A stretch of DNA of 64,000 bases. It comes from Musa acuminata AAA Group (taxonomy: Eukaryota; Streptophyta; Magnoliopsida; Zingiberales; Musaceae). The DNA is taken from positions 25,481,001 through 25,545,000 of the forward strand of contig NC_088355.1 in NCBI RefSeq assembly GCF_036884655.1, written 5' to 3'. A model generated the notes under the pieces. That model did no database searches. It was given only the letters and a program-made list of their open reading frames with translations, and was not told the origin of the DNA. Numbering within the stretch: position 1 is the first letter of the stretch; every line of letters begins with the position of its first letter. A program made the position numbers and the translations under genes. Shown here in pieces: positions 44,407 through 57,155 of this stretch.

Positions 44407-47235
44407 GCTTTGATGGGCTTCGATTACAAGGTAAGTAAAACTCTCTTAAATTATTTTGAAATTACTTGAAGTTTTTCATGAGTGCTTAATTTAGATAGTA
44501 GGAATAGGAAATAAAAAATTGTTTTTCAAAAATTATATCATGTGTTTCTTTTTAGCATCTTTGAAAAATTAAAAATTTAAGTATAAAAAAAAATAGATTC
44601 ACCTAAAAAGAAAAATGTATGACTACAACAAATTACAAATGATTTTGGTTGAAAATACTTTATACTCAATGAAACCATCATTGATGAATATGCTTTATGT
44701 TTAATAGTTTCTTTAGCTTATATACCCTATCATGATAAACATTTTGAAAATAAATGAAATCATGTTTGATTTGAAGTAATGCATAATGATCATGCTTAAT
44801 GATGTATTTTTTGATTTGATATAAAAGTGGCTTTAAAAAATGATATATGTTTTGATTTGACATAAATGAAATAGGCATGCTTATTTGAAATAGTGAAGTG
44901 TCATGCTTGACAATTGTATACTTAATTATGCATAAAGTTGTAATAAAAATATTAATATTTTAATACTATGATTTGACGAATTTATGCATGACATTGTAAA
45001 GTTATATATAATGATGCATAATGATGAAATTGTGTAATAAAAATATTAAACATTTTGAAACTATGTTTTAGTGTCATGCATATTGATCATGCTTAATAAA
45101 TCTCGAAATTATGCATGATGAATCTTACGATTTATGGATTATTGATTTTTACTATAATGAAAGTACCTTATTGATCTTTGTTGTAATAAATCTTACTCTT
45201 TAGGTTTTAAACATGATACATGTTTTTATTTGGCATAAATGAAACAAAATCATATGTTTTGAAACAATCGAAAAGAGGGAAACATTCTTGAAAATTATTT
45301 TGCTCAATCTTATTGATTTTGATGAATCCATTTGTATCATCTTTGTGAATCTCTTGGATTTTGATAATGATTTTGATGATTTAAATTTGAATAATTTTTT
45401 ATTGAAATCACAATCTTGATCTCTTGAAATTTATAACATGAAATCCTTTATGAATCAAGATTGTTTTCTATTTAAAAGGAGATTTGTCGAAATGTTTCAT
45501 AGTCTTTTAGTATTCATGATCTTGATAATTATGTTTTGAAACTTTATGTAAACCAAGAATGTTCATCATGATTCTCTCTTTGAATATTTAAAGAGGAGAA
45601 TTTTTTAGATAAATCATGATTTTGATGATTGAATATTTGATGTGCATGAATTGAGATCTTGCTCTCCTACTATTCTTTTTGCTATTCACCAAAAGGAAGA
45701 TTAATTCTAATAAACCATGATATGCTATATAAATTTTATTGTATTCATGAAGTAATATCTCATCACTAATTTTTGTTTATATTCCTTCATGTGATGATAT
45801 GAATGCATGAAACACTTATGATATGATTTTTTATATAATTCCATGTTTTCGTGAAATATTTATCTCATCACCCAATTAATTCCTCTTGATACTCCTAATG
45901 TGATAGAAGTGAAATTATGCATGAAATACAAATGGGGAGAAGTTTTGATCATGCATGGTAGGATATAATTTGACAAATTGATACCATCATGATATGAAAC
46001 ATTTATGATTTGCAATGATGTATGCAATACTTGTGCATTCTAATTATGATGTGATGTATATTACATATGATGTAAATCATGATTTAAAATACTATGAGTT
46101 GTTGCTAAAATGATGTATTATAAATATTGATTTAATGTTTTGTATCATGAATACTCTAAATGATGAATGTTTGGTATCATGATCAAAATGTTGACAAATA
46201 GTTAAAATTTTTAGTATCATGTATGATATCCTCATAATGTTGATCGATTTATTCAATATCGTGCATGAATGAATATAAGGTTTTTGAAAATGTGCATATT
46301 CTAATTTGAAAATATGATGATGCACAAATAAGATTGATACTTACCAACTTACCAAAAAAAGATTGATACTTACCTTTGTCATAATTGATGTAAAAGGGTC
46401 TTCCCTTTTTTTTGACAATGACATAGGGGGAGATAGCTAGCTTGCACAAGTCAAGAAGATGCAAAAACTTGATTGTTAGCTTGCCTATCTTAAGTAACAA
46501 AGATTGTTAACTTACTTACTTCAAGAAGCAAAAGTTGTCTTCTTGAACATCACTATCTTGCCTATCTCAAGAAGCAAGACTTGCAACCCGCACATTACAA
46601 TAGGAAGCAAGAATCGATAGCTTACACACTTTAACAAGAAAGCTATCTTGTATTTGCATTCGAAATTTTTACTAGCTTGTATATTACAAAACTTGCTCAC
46701 TTTTTCAAACACTTTGCTAGCTTGCACTTTGTAAAGGAAGCGAAAATAGCACTTCTCAAAAGAGAAGAAAGAACTTACTATCTTGAACATCACAAAAATT
46801 TGCTACCTTGGATGATGTAAAATTTGCTAAGATCACTATCTCAAAAGAGTTGCTATCTCAAAAGAGGCAAATATGCTATCTTGCCTATCTCAAAATAAAA
46901 AATATGCTAACTTATTACGGAAGCAAAATTGCTAGCTCAAACATTGCAAAAGAAGCAAAAATTTGGTAGCTTACAACTTGCATATCATGAAAATTGCTAG
47001 CTTGTAGTCTAAAGAGAAGCAATTAGTTGTTATCTCAAGAAAAGCAAATATGCTAAACTTACACATATTAAATTGCTAGATTGCATGATGATAAAATTTG
47101 ATACTATGTTTTTCATGCAATGTATGGAACTTTTTATCTCTAAACACATAAGAGTAGAAACTTCTCCTTTTTGTTGATGACAAAGGGGGAGAAGTATGAT
47201 GACACGACATGTTATGCATAAGTTTATAATGACAT
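44407..47235 (+). other. Element A AT-rich non-coding interior
   Basis: About 2.8 kb, strongly AT-rich, with recurring ATGAT, CATGAT and TTGAT words. From about 46430 to 47100 it has a loose array of AGCTTGC/GCTAGCTTG/AAGCAAAA words, ending near a PPT-like run at 47182. No convincing ORF was found on either strand. The segment 46380-46460 is matched in reverse complement within element C (about 50215-50260). Confidence 0.8.
47231..47235. repeat. Target-site duplication of element C, left copy
   Basis: GACAT; repeated at 55370-55374 after the right LTR. Confidence 0.92.
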
Positions 47236-49563
47236 TGTTAGGATCGAGAGCACTAAGAGGGGGGGGGGGGTGAATTAGTGCAGCGGAAATCTTACAGCGA
47301 TTTTAAAAACGAAAGCTGCGTTTGTCCGATAAAAAACGATTTCGATATAAAAGCAGAATCACAGTGCAGTTTGTGTCTAAGCGCAGTTTTGCGTCTAAGC
47401 GCAGTTTGCGTCTAAACACAGTTTGCGTCTAAGCGCAGTTTGCGTTTAAGCACAGTTTGCGTCTAAGCACAGTTTGCGTCTAAACTCAGTTTTACATCCA
47501 AACGCAGTTTTACGTCTAAACGCAGTTTTACGTCTAAACGCAGTTTTGCGTCTAAACGCAGTTTTACGTCTAAACGCAGTTTTACGTCTAAACGCAGTTT
47601 TACGTCTAAACGTAGTCTTGCGTCTAAACGCAGTTTTACGTCTAAACGTAATTTTACGTCTAAATGTAGTTTTGCGTCTAAAAGCAGTTTTGAACCTTGA
47701 AAAGCGTTTTACGTAGAAAGCAATTTGCAGTTATAAATGGAATCCGAATGTAAGCGTAAGCTGCAGTGTGAAGATCGTACGAAAACACGATTTACGTTTG
47801 AATGCAGATTCTGAATGATCAGAGCTTAGAAACTCGTTCGTAAAGGCGCAGAGGGCAGTAGCAATGTAGGAGGTTTGCAGTAATGATAAAGTGCTCAAGG
47901 TAAAAGCAAACCAGAGATTTAGAGTGGTTCGGTCAATCTTGACCTACTCCACTTTTGGCTTCCTCCTCCGACGAGGTCACCAACGTCAACTAGCTGCCTT
48001 CCTTCAATGGGCGAAGGCTAATTGCCCTTTTACAGTTTCTCTCCTTTTGATAGGCTCAAGAGACAACCTTGACAGATCCTTTCTCTCCTCTCTTTACAAC
48101 TCAAGACTTGAAGAACAGAAGGAGGAGAACTTTAGGACTTTACACAAATTTGAGCTCTTAGAATCACTGAAAAGATCAAGAATTCGGTGTGGATCTATAT
48201 CCTTTCAGTGTTGAATGGGTGGGGTATTTATAGGCCCCAACCCAATTCAAATTTGGAGCTCAAAACGATCAAATCCCAGAATTCCGGGATCAGGCGGTTG
48301 CACCTCTTGACTGGAGAGGTGGCACCACCTGGCAGAGCTCGAAGACTGAGCTCAGGCGATTGCACCTCTTTGCCAGAGCTCGAAGACTGAGCTCGGTGGT
48401 TGCACCGCCTGGCAGAGCTCGAAGACTGAGCTCGGTGGTTGCATCACCTGGCAGAGCTCGAAACTGAGCTCAGGCTGATGCACCTCTCTGCCAGAGCTCG
48501 AAACTTGAGCTCTGGCGGTGCTACCTCTTGACAGAGGAGGTTGCACCGCCCAGTCTAGCTCGAAGACTGAGCCCTGGGCGGTTGCACCTCTTGGCTGGGG
48601 CGGTTGCACCGCCCAGTCCCGCTGGAAGACATGGCCTGGGCGGTTGCACCGCCCAGTCTCGCAGCCCTGGCGGTTGCACCTCCTGGCCTAGGCGGTTGCA
48701 ACGCCTGGTGCAATCAGGGTCCGAATGGTTCGCTCCATTCGGCCCAATTTGAATCTTTTCAGGGGCCCAATTGCCCCAAGATTAAGCTAATGGGATCACC
48801 TCCCATTTTCAAGCTTAATCATCGTGCTAACTATGATTAACTCTAAGACAACTTCTGCAGCTATGCTCCGATGCGTCAATCGCTTCTTCCGGTGAGTTTC
48901 CGGCGAACTTCCGTCGATCATCCGATAAACCCTCGGTGATCCTTCTGCGGACATCCGGCATACTCCTGGACTTTGCGACGATCCACTTGGCGAGTTCCGA
49001 CGAGCTTCGCTTGGCAAGCTTCTGGACTTCTCGGATCTGTTCTCGCTGAACCTCCGACGACCGTCCGAACTTCCGTCGAACTCTCGAACTCCCAACGTGA
49101 TCATGATCTTGACTCCGGAGCAACACCTGCTGCTTGTCTTACTCTCATCGTAGTTAATCCTGCACAACAAAACAAAACTTCGATCGAGACAATTAATCCT
49201 AAGCAATTAACCAAGTTGTCCGACATGTCATTGGTCCCTCGACGCTTTGTCCGATTCTTCGGCGCATCGTCCTCTCCTGCAGCCTATTGCCCAATCGGCC
49301 AGTTAACTCCGCAACTCCGTATCCTTGGCACAATACCCGCTCTTCTTGGCCCGATGCCCGAGTTCACGGCCCGAAGCCTTCTGTCGATACGTCGACCGAT
49401 CCACCGGCCCGACGTCCAATCTTCTGACATGTTCCTTCGGCACAACATGATTTTCCTGCTTTAATTGTCTCATCCTGATCGAAGCATCCTGCGTCACTCA
49501 AAACGCAGATTAAATCATAAACATATATCAAGTAGTTTCATCATCAAAATACGAGATTCAACA
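47236..49563 (-). repeat. 3' LTR of element C (2328 bp)
   Basis: Its plus-strand ends are TGTTAGGATCGAGAGC and GATTCAACA. From the left: the poly-G hairpin, an 18-bp minisatellite (47371-47700), TATTTATAG (minus TATA, about 48225), the GC palindrome cluster (48290-48720), and the U3 start. Confidence 0.94.
47371..47700 (-). repeat. 18-bp minisatellite in U5 of element C
   Basis: About 17-18 copies of TTTTACGTCTAAACGCAG with single-base variants. A plus-strand frame over it (47474-47716) reads only NAVLRL repeats and is not a gene. The same array lies at 53187-53510 with one or two copies fewer. Confidence 0.93.
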
Positions 49564-52083
49564 ATCTCCCCCTTTGTCATCAACAAAAAGGAGAAGTATC
49601 ACAATCAAGTGTTTGTGATATTGATTCAATTCATTGCATGAAAAACATAGTATCAAGTTTTATCATCATGCAATCTTGGAGCTAGAAGATTTAGCAAGTG
49701 TTATATCATGCTTAGAACATTCATGCTATCAAGTTTTAGATATTCAAGTTTTATAACATATAAGATAGCACTTTTGGTAATGTTCAAGATAGCAAGTTCT
49801 ATATCATGCAAGCTAGCAAATTAGAGATGTTCAAGAAGGCAACTCTTGCTTCTTGAAAATTTTGCTCACTTTGCTAGATGCGCAAGTTAGCATTTTTGCC
49901 TCTTGAGATAGGCAAGATAGCACATTTGCTTCTTTTGAGATAGCAACTTTTTGCTTCTCTTTAGACCAACAAGCTAGCGATTTTTACGATATACAAGTTT
50001 CACAATATATAAGCTAGCAAAAATTTCGAAAGCAAATGCAAGATAGCTTTCTTGTGTAAGCTCATGATTCTTGCTTCCTATTGCAATGTGCAAATTGCAA
50101 GTTTTGCTTCTTGAGATATTCAAGACAGTGATGTTCAAGAAGACAATTTTTCTTCTTGAAATAAGCAAGTTAGCAATCTTTGCTTCTTAAAATAGGCAAG
50201 CTAGCAATCAAGTTTTTGCATCTTCTTGACTTGTACAAGCTAGCTATCTCCCCCTTTGTCATTGTAAAAAAGAAAGAGAGAATACAGTTTTGTAGTTCTC
50301 TTTTCCTTTTACAACGATTTCAAAATCATAACAAATGATGAATAATCAAGTTATGAATGTCAAGATAATTTTTCATCATGAATATTTTATCATTGCATGC
50401 ATCATTATCATAAATTGAAGTATTACATGCATGATATCATATCACCATTCATAATTACCTTAATATTTCAATATAACAATTTCTTCTCAAAATGTGTAAC
50501 TTGGCACTCATAGCATTTTAAATCATGATTTACATCATCTGCAATACATCACATCATAATTAGAAAGCACAAGTATTGCATGCATAATTGCACATCATAA
50601 ATGTTTCATATCATGATGGTATCAATTTTGTCAAATTATATCCTACCATGCATGATAAAAACTTCTCCCTATTTTATCATTGAAAACAAGAAGAAAGTAG
50701 GGGGGAGAGCATAAAAGTGTTAAATATTTCAATCATTTCAAGGCATTTACATCATAGATCAAGTCATGATTCGTGATTCATCATAAAGCAAGTTAGTTTT
50801 CAATCATCACATAAGGCTTTTAAGGAATTTTTGAAACATAGGAGAATGATTAATTTAAGCATACAATGTTTCAATCCAATTCAAGTCATGAATATCAATG
50901 CTTTCATATTATGAGTATCAATTCATGAATACCACAAGATATTATTTGTGACTTCAATTTTGCAAGATCAAGATTATGATTTAGATAAAACTTATTCAAA
51001 TCAAATTATTAACTTGAAATTCATAATCAAGTCATTAAAATTAATTTCAAGATTCACAAAATATCATGAAATCATTAATCTCGATCAGATGGGAAAAGCA
51101 TTTTATTAAGATATTCTTTTTCATCTAAGCATGCCTTAGTCTTTATATGCCAAATTAAGGTAAGCATGAAAGTTCAAGACATAAGGCAAAGAAATCTTGT
51201 ATTATGAAATATATGATATCAAGGCTCATGATTCATTCGAAAAGATATAGTACAAAGAGCAACTTGAAACATTCTTATCAAGATCACATTTTAAAATATT
51301 CCAAGTTTCAAGATATCAATATGACATTTCATTGAATTGCATTTCATTTGAAGAACTCCTTTTTGATAAATGTAGGGAGCATAATGAACGATCTTGATTT
51401 ATAAAGAGCTTCATGTTATCAAGATCATGATTTTAATAATTATTCTCTTTAGCAAAGAATCACAAAAGCACTTTATTTTTGCATAAGAAATCACATTGTG
51501 TTATGATTTATAAATTCTTTTTCTGCACACGAATCATAGGAGATATGAATGTGAAACAAATCTTTGCAAGCAAAAACACTATCATTCATATTTCAAGATG
51601 GAGTTTATAAGCATGAATCATTTCATCAAATCCATTTTAGAAAAATATTTTTCATAAGTGTATGAGAAAATCCGATTGTTAGGATACCAATTGTTAAGTG
51701 AATCCGAAAATGAAATTAACACTTTCATATATTCAAACATGATTTTTGCTATAGATCTTGAAATTAAGTCAAGAAGATCAAACAAGCTCATGATCATGGA
51801 TAACTTAAAATCACATGCATAAAATTGTTAATAACCATTTCATATTACATTTTTATGCATTACTTTAAATCAAACGTGATTTCATTCAACAATGTTAATC
51901 AAACATGATACACATTATTACTTCTTAACCATGATCAAAATCATTTTGTTTGTTTATCATAAAATATGCAATATTATTTTCGAAATTATCAGCATGATCA
52001 TAATTTTTGTATTTTTATTTTTAAACATGTAATTTTCAAGAAAATTAATTCTAAACTAAAAAAGAAAATATATCATGAAAGCA
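49564..52083 (-). other. Element C AT-rich non-coding interior
   Basis: From the LTR inward there are a PPT-like run at 49564 (minus AAAGGGGGAGAT), an array of CAAGCTAGCAA/AAGATAGCA words (about 49680-50250), another PPT-like run at 50247, and long AT-rich sequence with CATGAT words. No convincing coding frame. Confidence 0.82.
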
Positions 52084-52995
52084 TCAAGTAATTTCAAAAT
52101 AAACCAAAGGCATTTTAATTACCTCAATGTCGTAGGCTAGTAAGGCGTAGTTTGCCGCCTCGCTTTTGTTGACTTTCTCGTCTTCAGATGAGCTTGATTC
52201 ATCCCAATTTTTGTTCTTCTTCTTGCGTTTAAAGCAAGTAGTTCCATTCTTTTTGCTTTTTAATTTTCGTTTCATTTGTAGTTTAAGTTCACCATCACTT
52301 GAGCTTATGCTCGAGTGGTCTTCAAATGTTCTATGTCCCAAATCCTTCCTGTTCTTTGGAAGGTGGTTCTCAAGTTCTTCACGTGCATTGCACGTCATTT
52401 CATATGTGATCAATGAACCAATTAGTTCTTCAAGTGGAAATTGGTTCAAGTTTTTCGATTCTTGAATAGCAGTTACTTTTGAATCCCAAGTTTTAGAAAG
52501 TGAGCGCAAAACTTTGTTAACGAGTTCAAAATCCGAAAAGCTTTTACCAAGTGATTTTAAACCATTGACGACATCCGTAAAACGGGTGTACATGTCAACA
52601 ACGGTTTCGCTTGGTTTCATATGAAAAAGCTCGAAATCAAGTAGTAAAATATTAACTTTCGAGTCTTTGACTCTATTAGTTCCCTCGTGCGTGATTTCAA
52701 GAGTGCGCCAAATATCGAAAGCCGTTTCACACGTAGAAATCCGATTGAACTCATTTTTGTCCAATGCGCAAAATAAGGCATTCATAGCCTTTGCGTTTAA
52801 AGAAAAATTCTTCTTCTCCAAATCCGACCATTCGTTCATCGGTTTGGAGGGAAGTTGAAAACCGTTTTCAATGATATTCCATAAATCCAGATTTAGAGAA
52901 ATTAAGAAAACTCTCATTCGAGTTTTCCAATAAGTGTAGTCCAATCCGTTAAAGAACGGTGGACGAAAGACCGAACAGCCCTCTTGAAAAGTCAT
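52084..52995 (-). CDS. Element C Gag, 303 aa, short form without zinc knuckle
   Basis: The intact minus-strand ORF starts 37 bp inside the PBS. It has MTFQEGCSVFRPPFF, DYTYWKTRMRVFL, ALDKNEFNRISTCETAFDIW, FELVNKVLRSLSKTW and FPLEELIGSLITYEM, then a Ser-rich acidic block and a lysine-rich stretch (KRKLKSKKNG, KRKKKNK). It ends at NYALLAYDIEVIK...YFEIT. Compared with element B gag (527 aa) it stops just after the acidic block and lacks both CCHC motifs. Basic clusters could replace RNA binding. The ORF has no disabling mutation, which is unusual for a pol-less element and suggests the short Gag may be made and used with Pol supplied in trans. Confidence 0.88.
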   Translation of the reverse strand: MTFQEGCSVFRPPFFNGLDYTYWKTRMRVFLISLNLDLWNIIENGFQLPSKPMNEWSDLEKKNFSLNAKAMNALFCALDKNEFNRISTCETAFDIWRTLEITHEGTNRVKDSKVNILLLDFELFHMKPSETVVDMYTRFTDVVNGLKSLGKSFSDFELVNKVLRSLSKTWDSKVTAIQESKNLNQFPLEELIGSLITYEMTCNAREELENHLPKNRKDLGHRTFEDHSSISSSDGELKLQMKRKLKSKKNGTTCFKRKKKNKNWDESSSSEDEKVNKSEAANYALLAYDIEVIKMPLVYFEIT

Positions 52996-53031
52996 TTCTC
53001 TCAGGTGTAAATCCGAAATGAGAAATACCCC

Positions 53032-53043
53032 GCTCTGATACCA
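53032..53043 (-). promoter_or_regulatory. Primer-binding site of element C
   Basis: The minus strand reads TGGTATCAGAGC, two bases inside the 5' LTR. Confidence 0.92.
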
Positions 53044-53045
53044 AT

Positions 53046-55369
53046 TGTTAGGATCGAGAGCACTAAGAGGGGGGGGGTGAATTAGTGCAGCGGAAATCTT
53101 ACAGCGATTTTAAAAACGAAAGCTGCGTTTGTCCGATAAAAAACGATTTCGATATAAAAGCAGAATCACAGTGCAATTTGTGTCTAATCGCAGTTTTGCG
53201 TCTAAGCGCAGTTTGCGTCTAAACACAGTTTTCGTCTAAGCGCAGTTTGCGTCTAAACACAGTTTTCGTCTAAGCGCAGTTTACGTTTAAGCACAGTTTG
53301 CGTCTAAGCACAGTTTACGTCTAAACGCAGTTTTACGTCTAAACGCAGTTTTACGTCTAAACGCAGTTTTGCGTCTAAACGCAGTTTTACGTCTAAACGC
53401 AGTTTTACGTCTAAAGGTAGTCTTGCGTCTAAACGCAGTTTTACGTCTAAACGTAATTTTACGTCTAAATGTAGTTTTGCGTCTAAAAGCAGTTTTGAAC
53501 CTTGAAAAGTGTTTTACGTAGAAAGCAATTTGCAGTTATAAATGGAATCCGAATGTAAGCGTAAGCTGCAGTGTGAAGATCGTACGAAAACACGATTTAC
53601 GTTTGAATGCAGATTCTGAATGATCAGAGCTTAGAAACTCGTTCGTAAAGGCGTAGAGGGCAGTAGCAATGTAGGAGGTTTGCAGTAATGATAAAGTGCT
53701 CAAGGTAAAAGCAAACCAGAGATTTAGAGTGGTTCGGTCAGTCTTGACCTACTCCACTTTTGGCTTCCTCCTCCGACGAGGTCACCAACGTCAACTAGCT
53801 GCCTTCCTTCAATGGGCGAAGGCTAACTGCCCTTTTACAGTTTCTCTCCTTTTGACAGGCTCAAGAGACAACCTTGACAGATCCTTTCTCTCCTCTCTTT
53901 ACAACTCAAGACTTGAAGAACAGAAGGAGGAGAACTTTAGGACTTTACACAAATTTGAGCTCTTAGAATCACTGAAAAGATCACGAATTCGGTGTGGATC
54001 TATATCCTTTCAGTGTTGAATGGGTGGGGTATTTATAGGCCCCAACCCAATTCAAATTTGGAGCTCAAAACGATCAAATCCCGGAATTCCGGGATCAGGC
54101 GGTTGCACCTCTTGACTGGAGAGGTGGCACCGCCTGGCAGAGCTCGAAGACTGAGCTCAGGCGATTGCACCTCTCTGCCAGAGCTCGAAGACTGAGCTCG
54201 GTGGTTGCACCGCCTGGCAGAGCTCGAAGATTGAGCTCGGTGGTTGCGTCACCTGGCAGAGCTCGAAACTGAGCTCAGGCTGATGCACCTCTCTGCCAGA
54301 GCTCGAAACTTGAGCTCTGGCGGTGCTACCTCTTGACAGAGGAGGTTGCACCGCCCAGTCTAGCTCGAAGACTGAGCCCTGGGCGGTTGCACCTCTTGGC
54401 TGGGGCGGTTGCACCGCCCAGTCCCGCTGGAAGACATGGCCTGGGCGGTTGCACCGCCCAGTCTCGCAGCCCTGGCGGTTGCACCTCCTGGCCTAGGCGG
54501 TTGCACCGCCTGGTGCAATCAGGGTCCGAATGGTTCGCTCCATTCGGCCCAATTTGAATCTTTTCAGGGGCCCAATTGCCCCAAGATTAAGCTAATGGGA
54601 TCACCTCCCATTTTCAAGCTTAATCATCGTGCTAACTACGATTAACTCTAAGACAACTTCTGCAGCTATGCTCCGATGCGTCAATCGCTTCTTCCGGTGA
54701 GTTTCCGGCGAACTTCCGTCGATCATCCGATAAACCCTCGGTGATCCTTCTGCGGACATCCGGCATACTCCTGGACTTTGCGACGATCCACTTGGCGAGT
54801 TCCGACGAGCTTCGCTTGGCAAGCTTCTGGACTTCTCGGATCTGTTCTCGCTGAACCTCCGACGACCGTCCAAACTTCCGTCGAACTCTCGAACTCCCAA
54901 TGTGATCATGATCTTGACTCTGGCGCAACACCTGCTGCTTGTCTTACTCTCATCGTAGTTAATCATGCACAACAAAACAAAACTTCGATCGAGACAATTA
55001 ATCCTAAGCAATTAACCAAGTTGTCCGACATGTCATTGGTCCCTCGACGCTTTGTCCGATTCTTCGGCGCATCGTCCTCTCCTGCAGCCTATTGCCCAAT
55101 CGGCCAGTTGACTCCGTAACTCCGATATCCTTGGCACAATACCCGCTCTTCTTGGCCCGATGCCCGAGTTCACGGCCCGAAGCCTTCTGTCGATACGTCG
55201 ACCGATCCATCGGCCCGACGTCCAATCTTCTGACATGTTCCTTCGGCACAACATGATTTTCCTGCTTTAATTGTCTCATCCTGATCAAAGCATCCTGCGT
55301 CACTCAAAACGCAGATTAAATCATAAATATATATCAAGTAGTTTCATCATCAAAATATGAGATTCAACA
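53046..55369 (-). repeat. 5' LTR of element C (2324 bp)
   Basis: Its layout matches the 47236-49563 copy: U5 minisatellite 53187-53510, TATA about 54030, GC cluster 54095-54525. The end GATTCAACA is followed by TSD GACAT. Confidence 0.94.
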
Positions 55370-55374
55370 GACAT

Positions 55375-55504
55375 GTTGCTTGGATTCTTGAATCCAAGAG
55401 TTTCTATCAATAAGCTATATTGATAGGGGGAGTTTGTTTAAACTCCGGGAGTTAAGGATAACTCCGTCATCAAGTGGTTGTCATCATCAAAAAGGGGGAG
55501 ATTG
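55375..55504 (+). other. Element A 3' tail with polypurine tract
   Basis: It contains GATAGGGGGAGTTTG (about 55424) and AAAAAGGGGGAGATTG (PPT, about 55490-55504) directly before the 3' LTR of A. Confidence 0.85.
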
Positions 55505-57155
55505 TTGAATCTCGTATTTTGATGATGAAACCACTTGATATGTGTTTATGATTTAATCTGCGTTTTGAGTGACGTAGGATGCTTCGATCAGGATTAGACA
55601 GTTGACGCAGGAGGAATTGACGTTGCACCGGAGGAGATCACGTCAGGATATTGGATGGCAGAAAGCTTCGGACGTCGGGCATCGGGCCAAGGAGAGCGGG
55701 ATTGCGTCAAGGATATCAGGGTTGCAGAGGTCAACCGCTGATTGGGCAACAAGCTACAAGAGAGGACGATGCGCTGAAGAATCGGACGAAGCGCCAACCA
55801 ATGACGTGCCGGGCAACAGAATGTCAATTCGCTTTGTAATAATTGTCTAGATCGGAGTAGAGTTTTGGCTTGTGTGTACAGGATTAACTACGATAACGAT
55901 GAAGACATAAACTGAAACAAAGTGTTGGAGTCAAGTGCGAAGGATTTGTTGCGAGTTCGAGAGTTCGATGGAAGTCCGAAGGTTCGTCGGGAATGCTGCC
56001 GGAACTAGCCGAGAATGAGTAGGGAGCTTGCCGAAGGGTTTTTCGGAAGCTCGCCGGAAGTTTCGTTGGAAGTTCGCGGAGCTCACCGAGAAAGATCGGA
56101 GCTTGCCGAAGAAGCTCATTGGAACTCGCCAAGATCAAATCGTGAAGTCTAGGAGCTTGCCGGGTGTCCGTAGAATGGTTTCCGAGAGTTCGTCGGAAGA
56201 CAGTCGGAAGTTTGCCGGAAGCTCGCCGGAAAAAGTCTTGACTTGCGGACTTTGTAATAGCTTAGAAAATGTCTTTAAATTCGTAGTTAGCATGTTAATT
56301 AGGGTTAGGACTGGTTTGGGCTAATCCTATAGGTGTTAATCCTATAACTCAAGTAGGGGCCAATTGGGCCCGAGTTCGGACTGGTTTGGGCTAAGTTTGG
56401 AGCCCAACCAGTGAGCTGAAATAGTGTAGGCGGTGGCACCGCCTAGAACCCGAGAACCAGGCGGTGGCACCGCCCAACACCCGAGAGCTAGGTGGTGGCA
56501 CCGCTTGGCTGGGCGGTGGCACCGCCAATCCACTGTTAGTGTCAGACACTGACAGGCGGTGGCACCGCCACTAATAGGCGATGGCACCGCCAGCATCGGT
56601 AACCAAAGATAATTCAAATTTTGGAGCCCAAATTTGAATCCTCTTGAGGCTTATAAATACCCCTCAAATCTCAGCTGAGATTATAACTTTTTAAGAAGCA
56701 ATTGATTGAGAGAAAGGTCTTAGAAAAGTCTTAGCAAGTCTTGTTTTCAATTTGCTAGTGTTCACCTCCTTCTTTCTTGCTGAAAATCTGTAAGAGAGTG
56801 AACCGCTTGTAAAAAGTTGTAAGAGCGGTATTTGCCCTTCCCTTTCAAGAGATTTGCTAGTGGAAGGTGGGAGCCTCATCGAAGAGAGCCTTGCAAGTGG
56901 ATGTAGGTCATTTGACCGAACCACTTTAAAATCGGCGTGATCTCTGGTTTGCATTTCATTATTGCTATTTACATTACTGCAAACCTTCTTATGTGCTTTA
57001 TTTCCTCATTACCTTTGCTGCATAATTTTACGAATACGCTTTCAAGTTAAGCACTTCCGAGTTCGATTTTTATCGTACGAAAGATTTGTCAAAACCAATG
57101 TTTTAATCCGTTGCACTAATTCACCCCCCCTCTTAGTGCCGCTCCGATCCTAACA
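55505..57155 (+). repeat. 3' LTR of element A (1651 bp)
   Basis: It begins TGTTGAATCTCGTATTTTG and ends CCGATCCTAACA, with TSD CATGC after it. A GC palindrome cluster with about six GGCGGTGGCACCGCC-type units lies at 56428-56600, TTATAAATA at about 56651, and a short poly-C hairpin at about 57115-57138. It also contains a short duplication near 56300-56400 (AGGACTGGTTTGGGCTAA blocks) absent from the 5' LTR. Confidence 0.92.

Larger units (their letters stand above)
47236..55369 (-). mobile_element. Element C: gag-only non-autonomous copia-type element (8134 bp)
   Basis: The minus-strand order is 5' LTR 55369-53046, PBS 53043-53032, gag 52995-52084, about 2.5 kb AT-rich non-coding with PPT-like runs, and 3' LTR 49563-47236. 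TSD GACAT lies on both sides. The two LTRs (2328 and 2324 bp) are nearly identical by eye, so insertion is very recent. There is no PR, IN, RT or RNase H. LTR length dominates: more than half of the element is LTR. Confidence 0.93.
33029..57155 (+). mobile_element. Element A: gag-only copia-type element carrying nested elements B and C
   Basis: It has LTRs at 33029-34563 and 55505-57155, TSD CATGC on both sides, and PBS at 34566-34577. The interior is gag only (34614-34635 and 43562-44406) followed by about 2.8 kb AT-rich non-coding sequence and four PPT-like purine runs (46424, 47182, 55432 and at the LTR). Removing B and C and their duplicated target sites leaves about 7.06 kb. No protease, integrase or RT motif exists in A's own sequence, so it depends on another element for pol. 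Confidence 0.88.

Noticed and set aside
47474..47716. 80-aa plus-strand ORF of NAVLRL repeats
   Set aside because: It is a translation of the 18-bp U5 minisatellite; no start context, and the copy in the other LTR of C does not conserve it.
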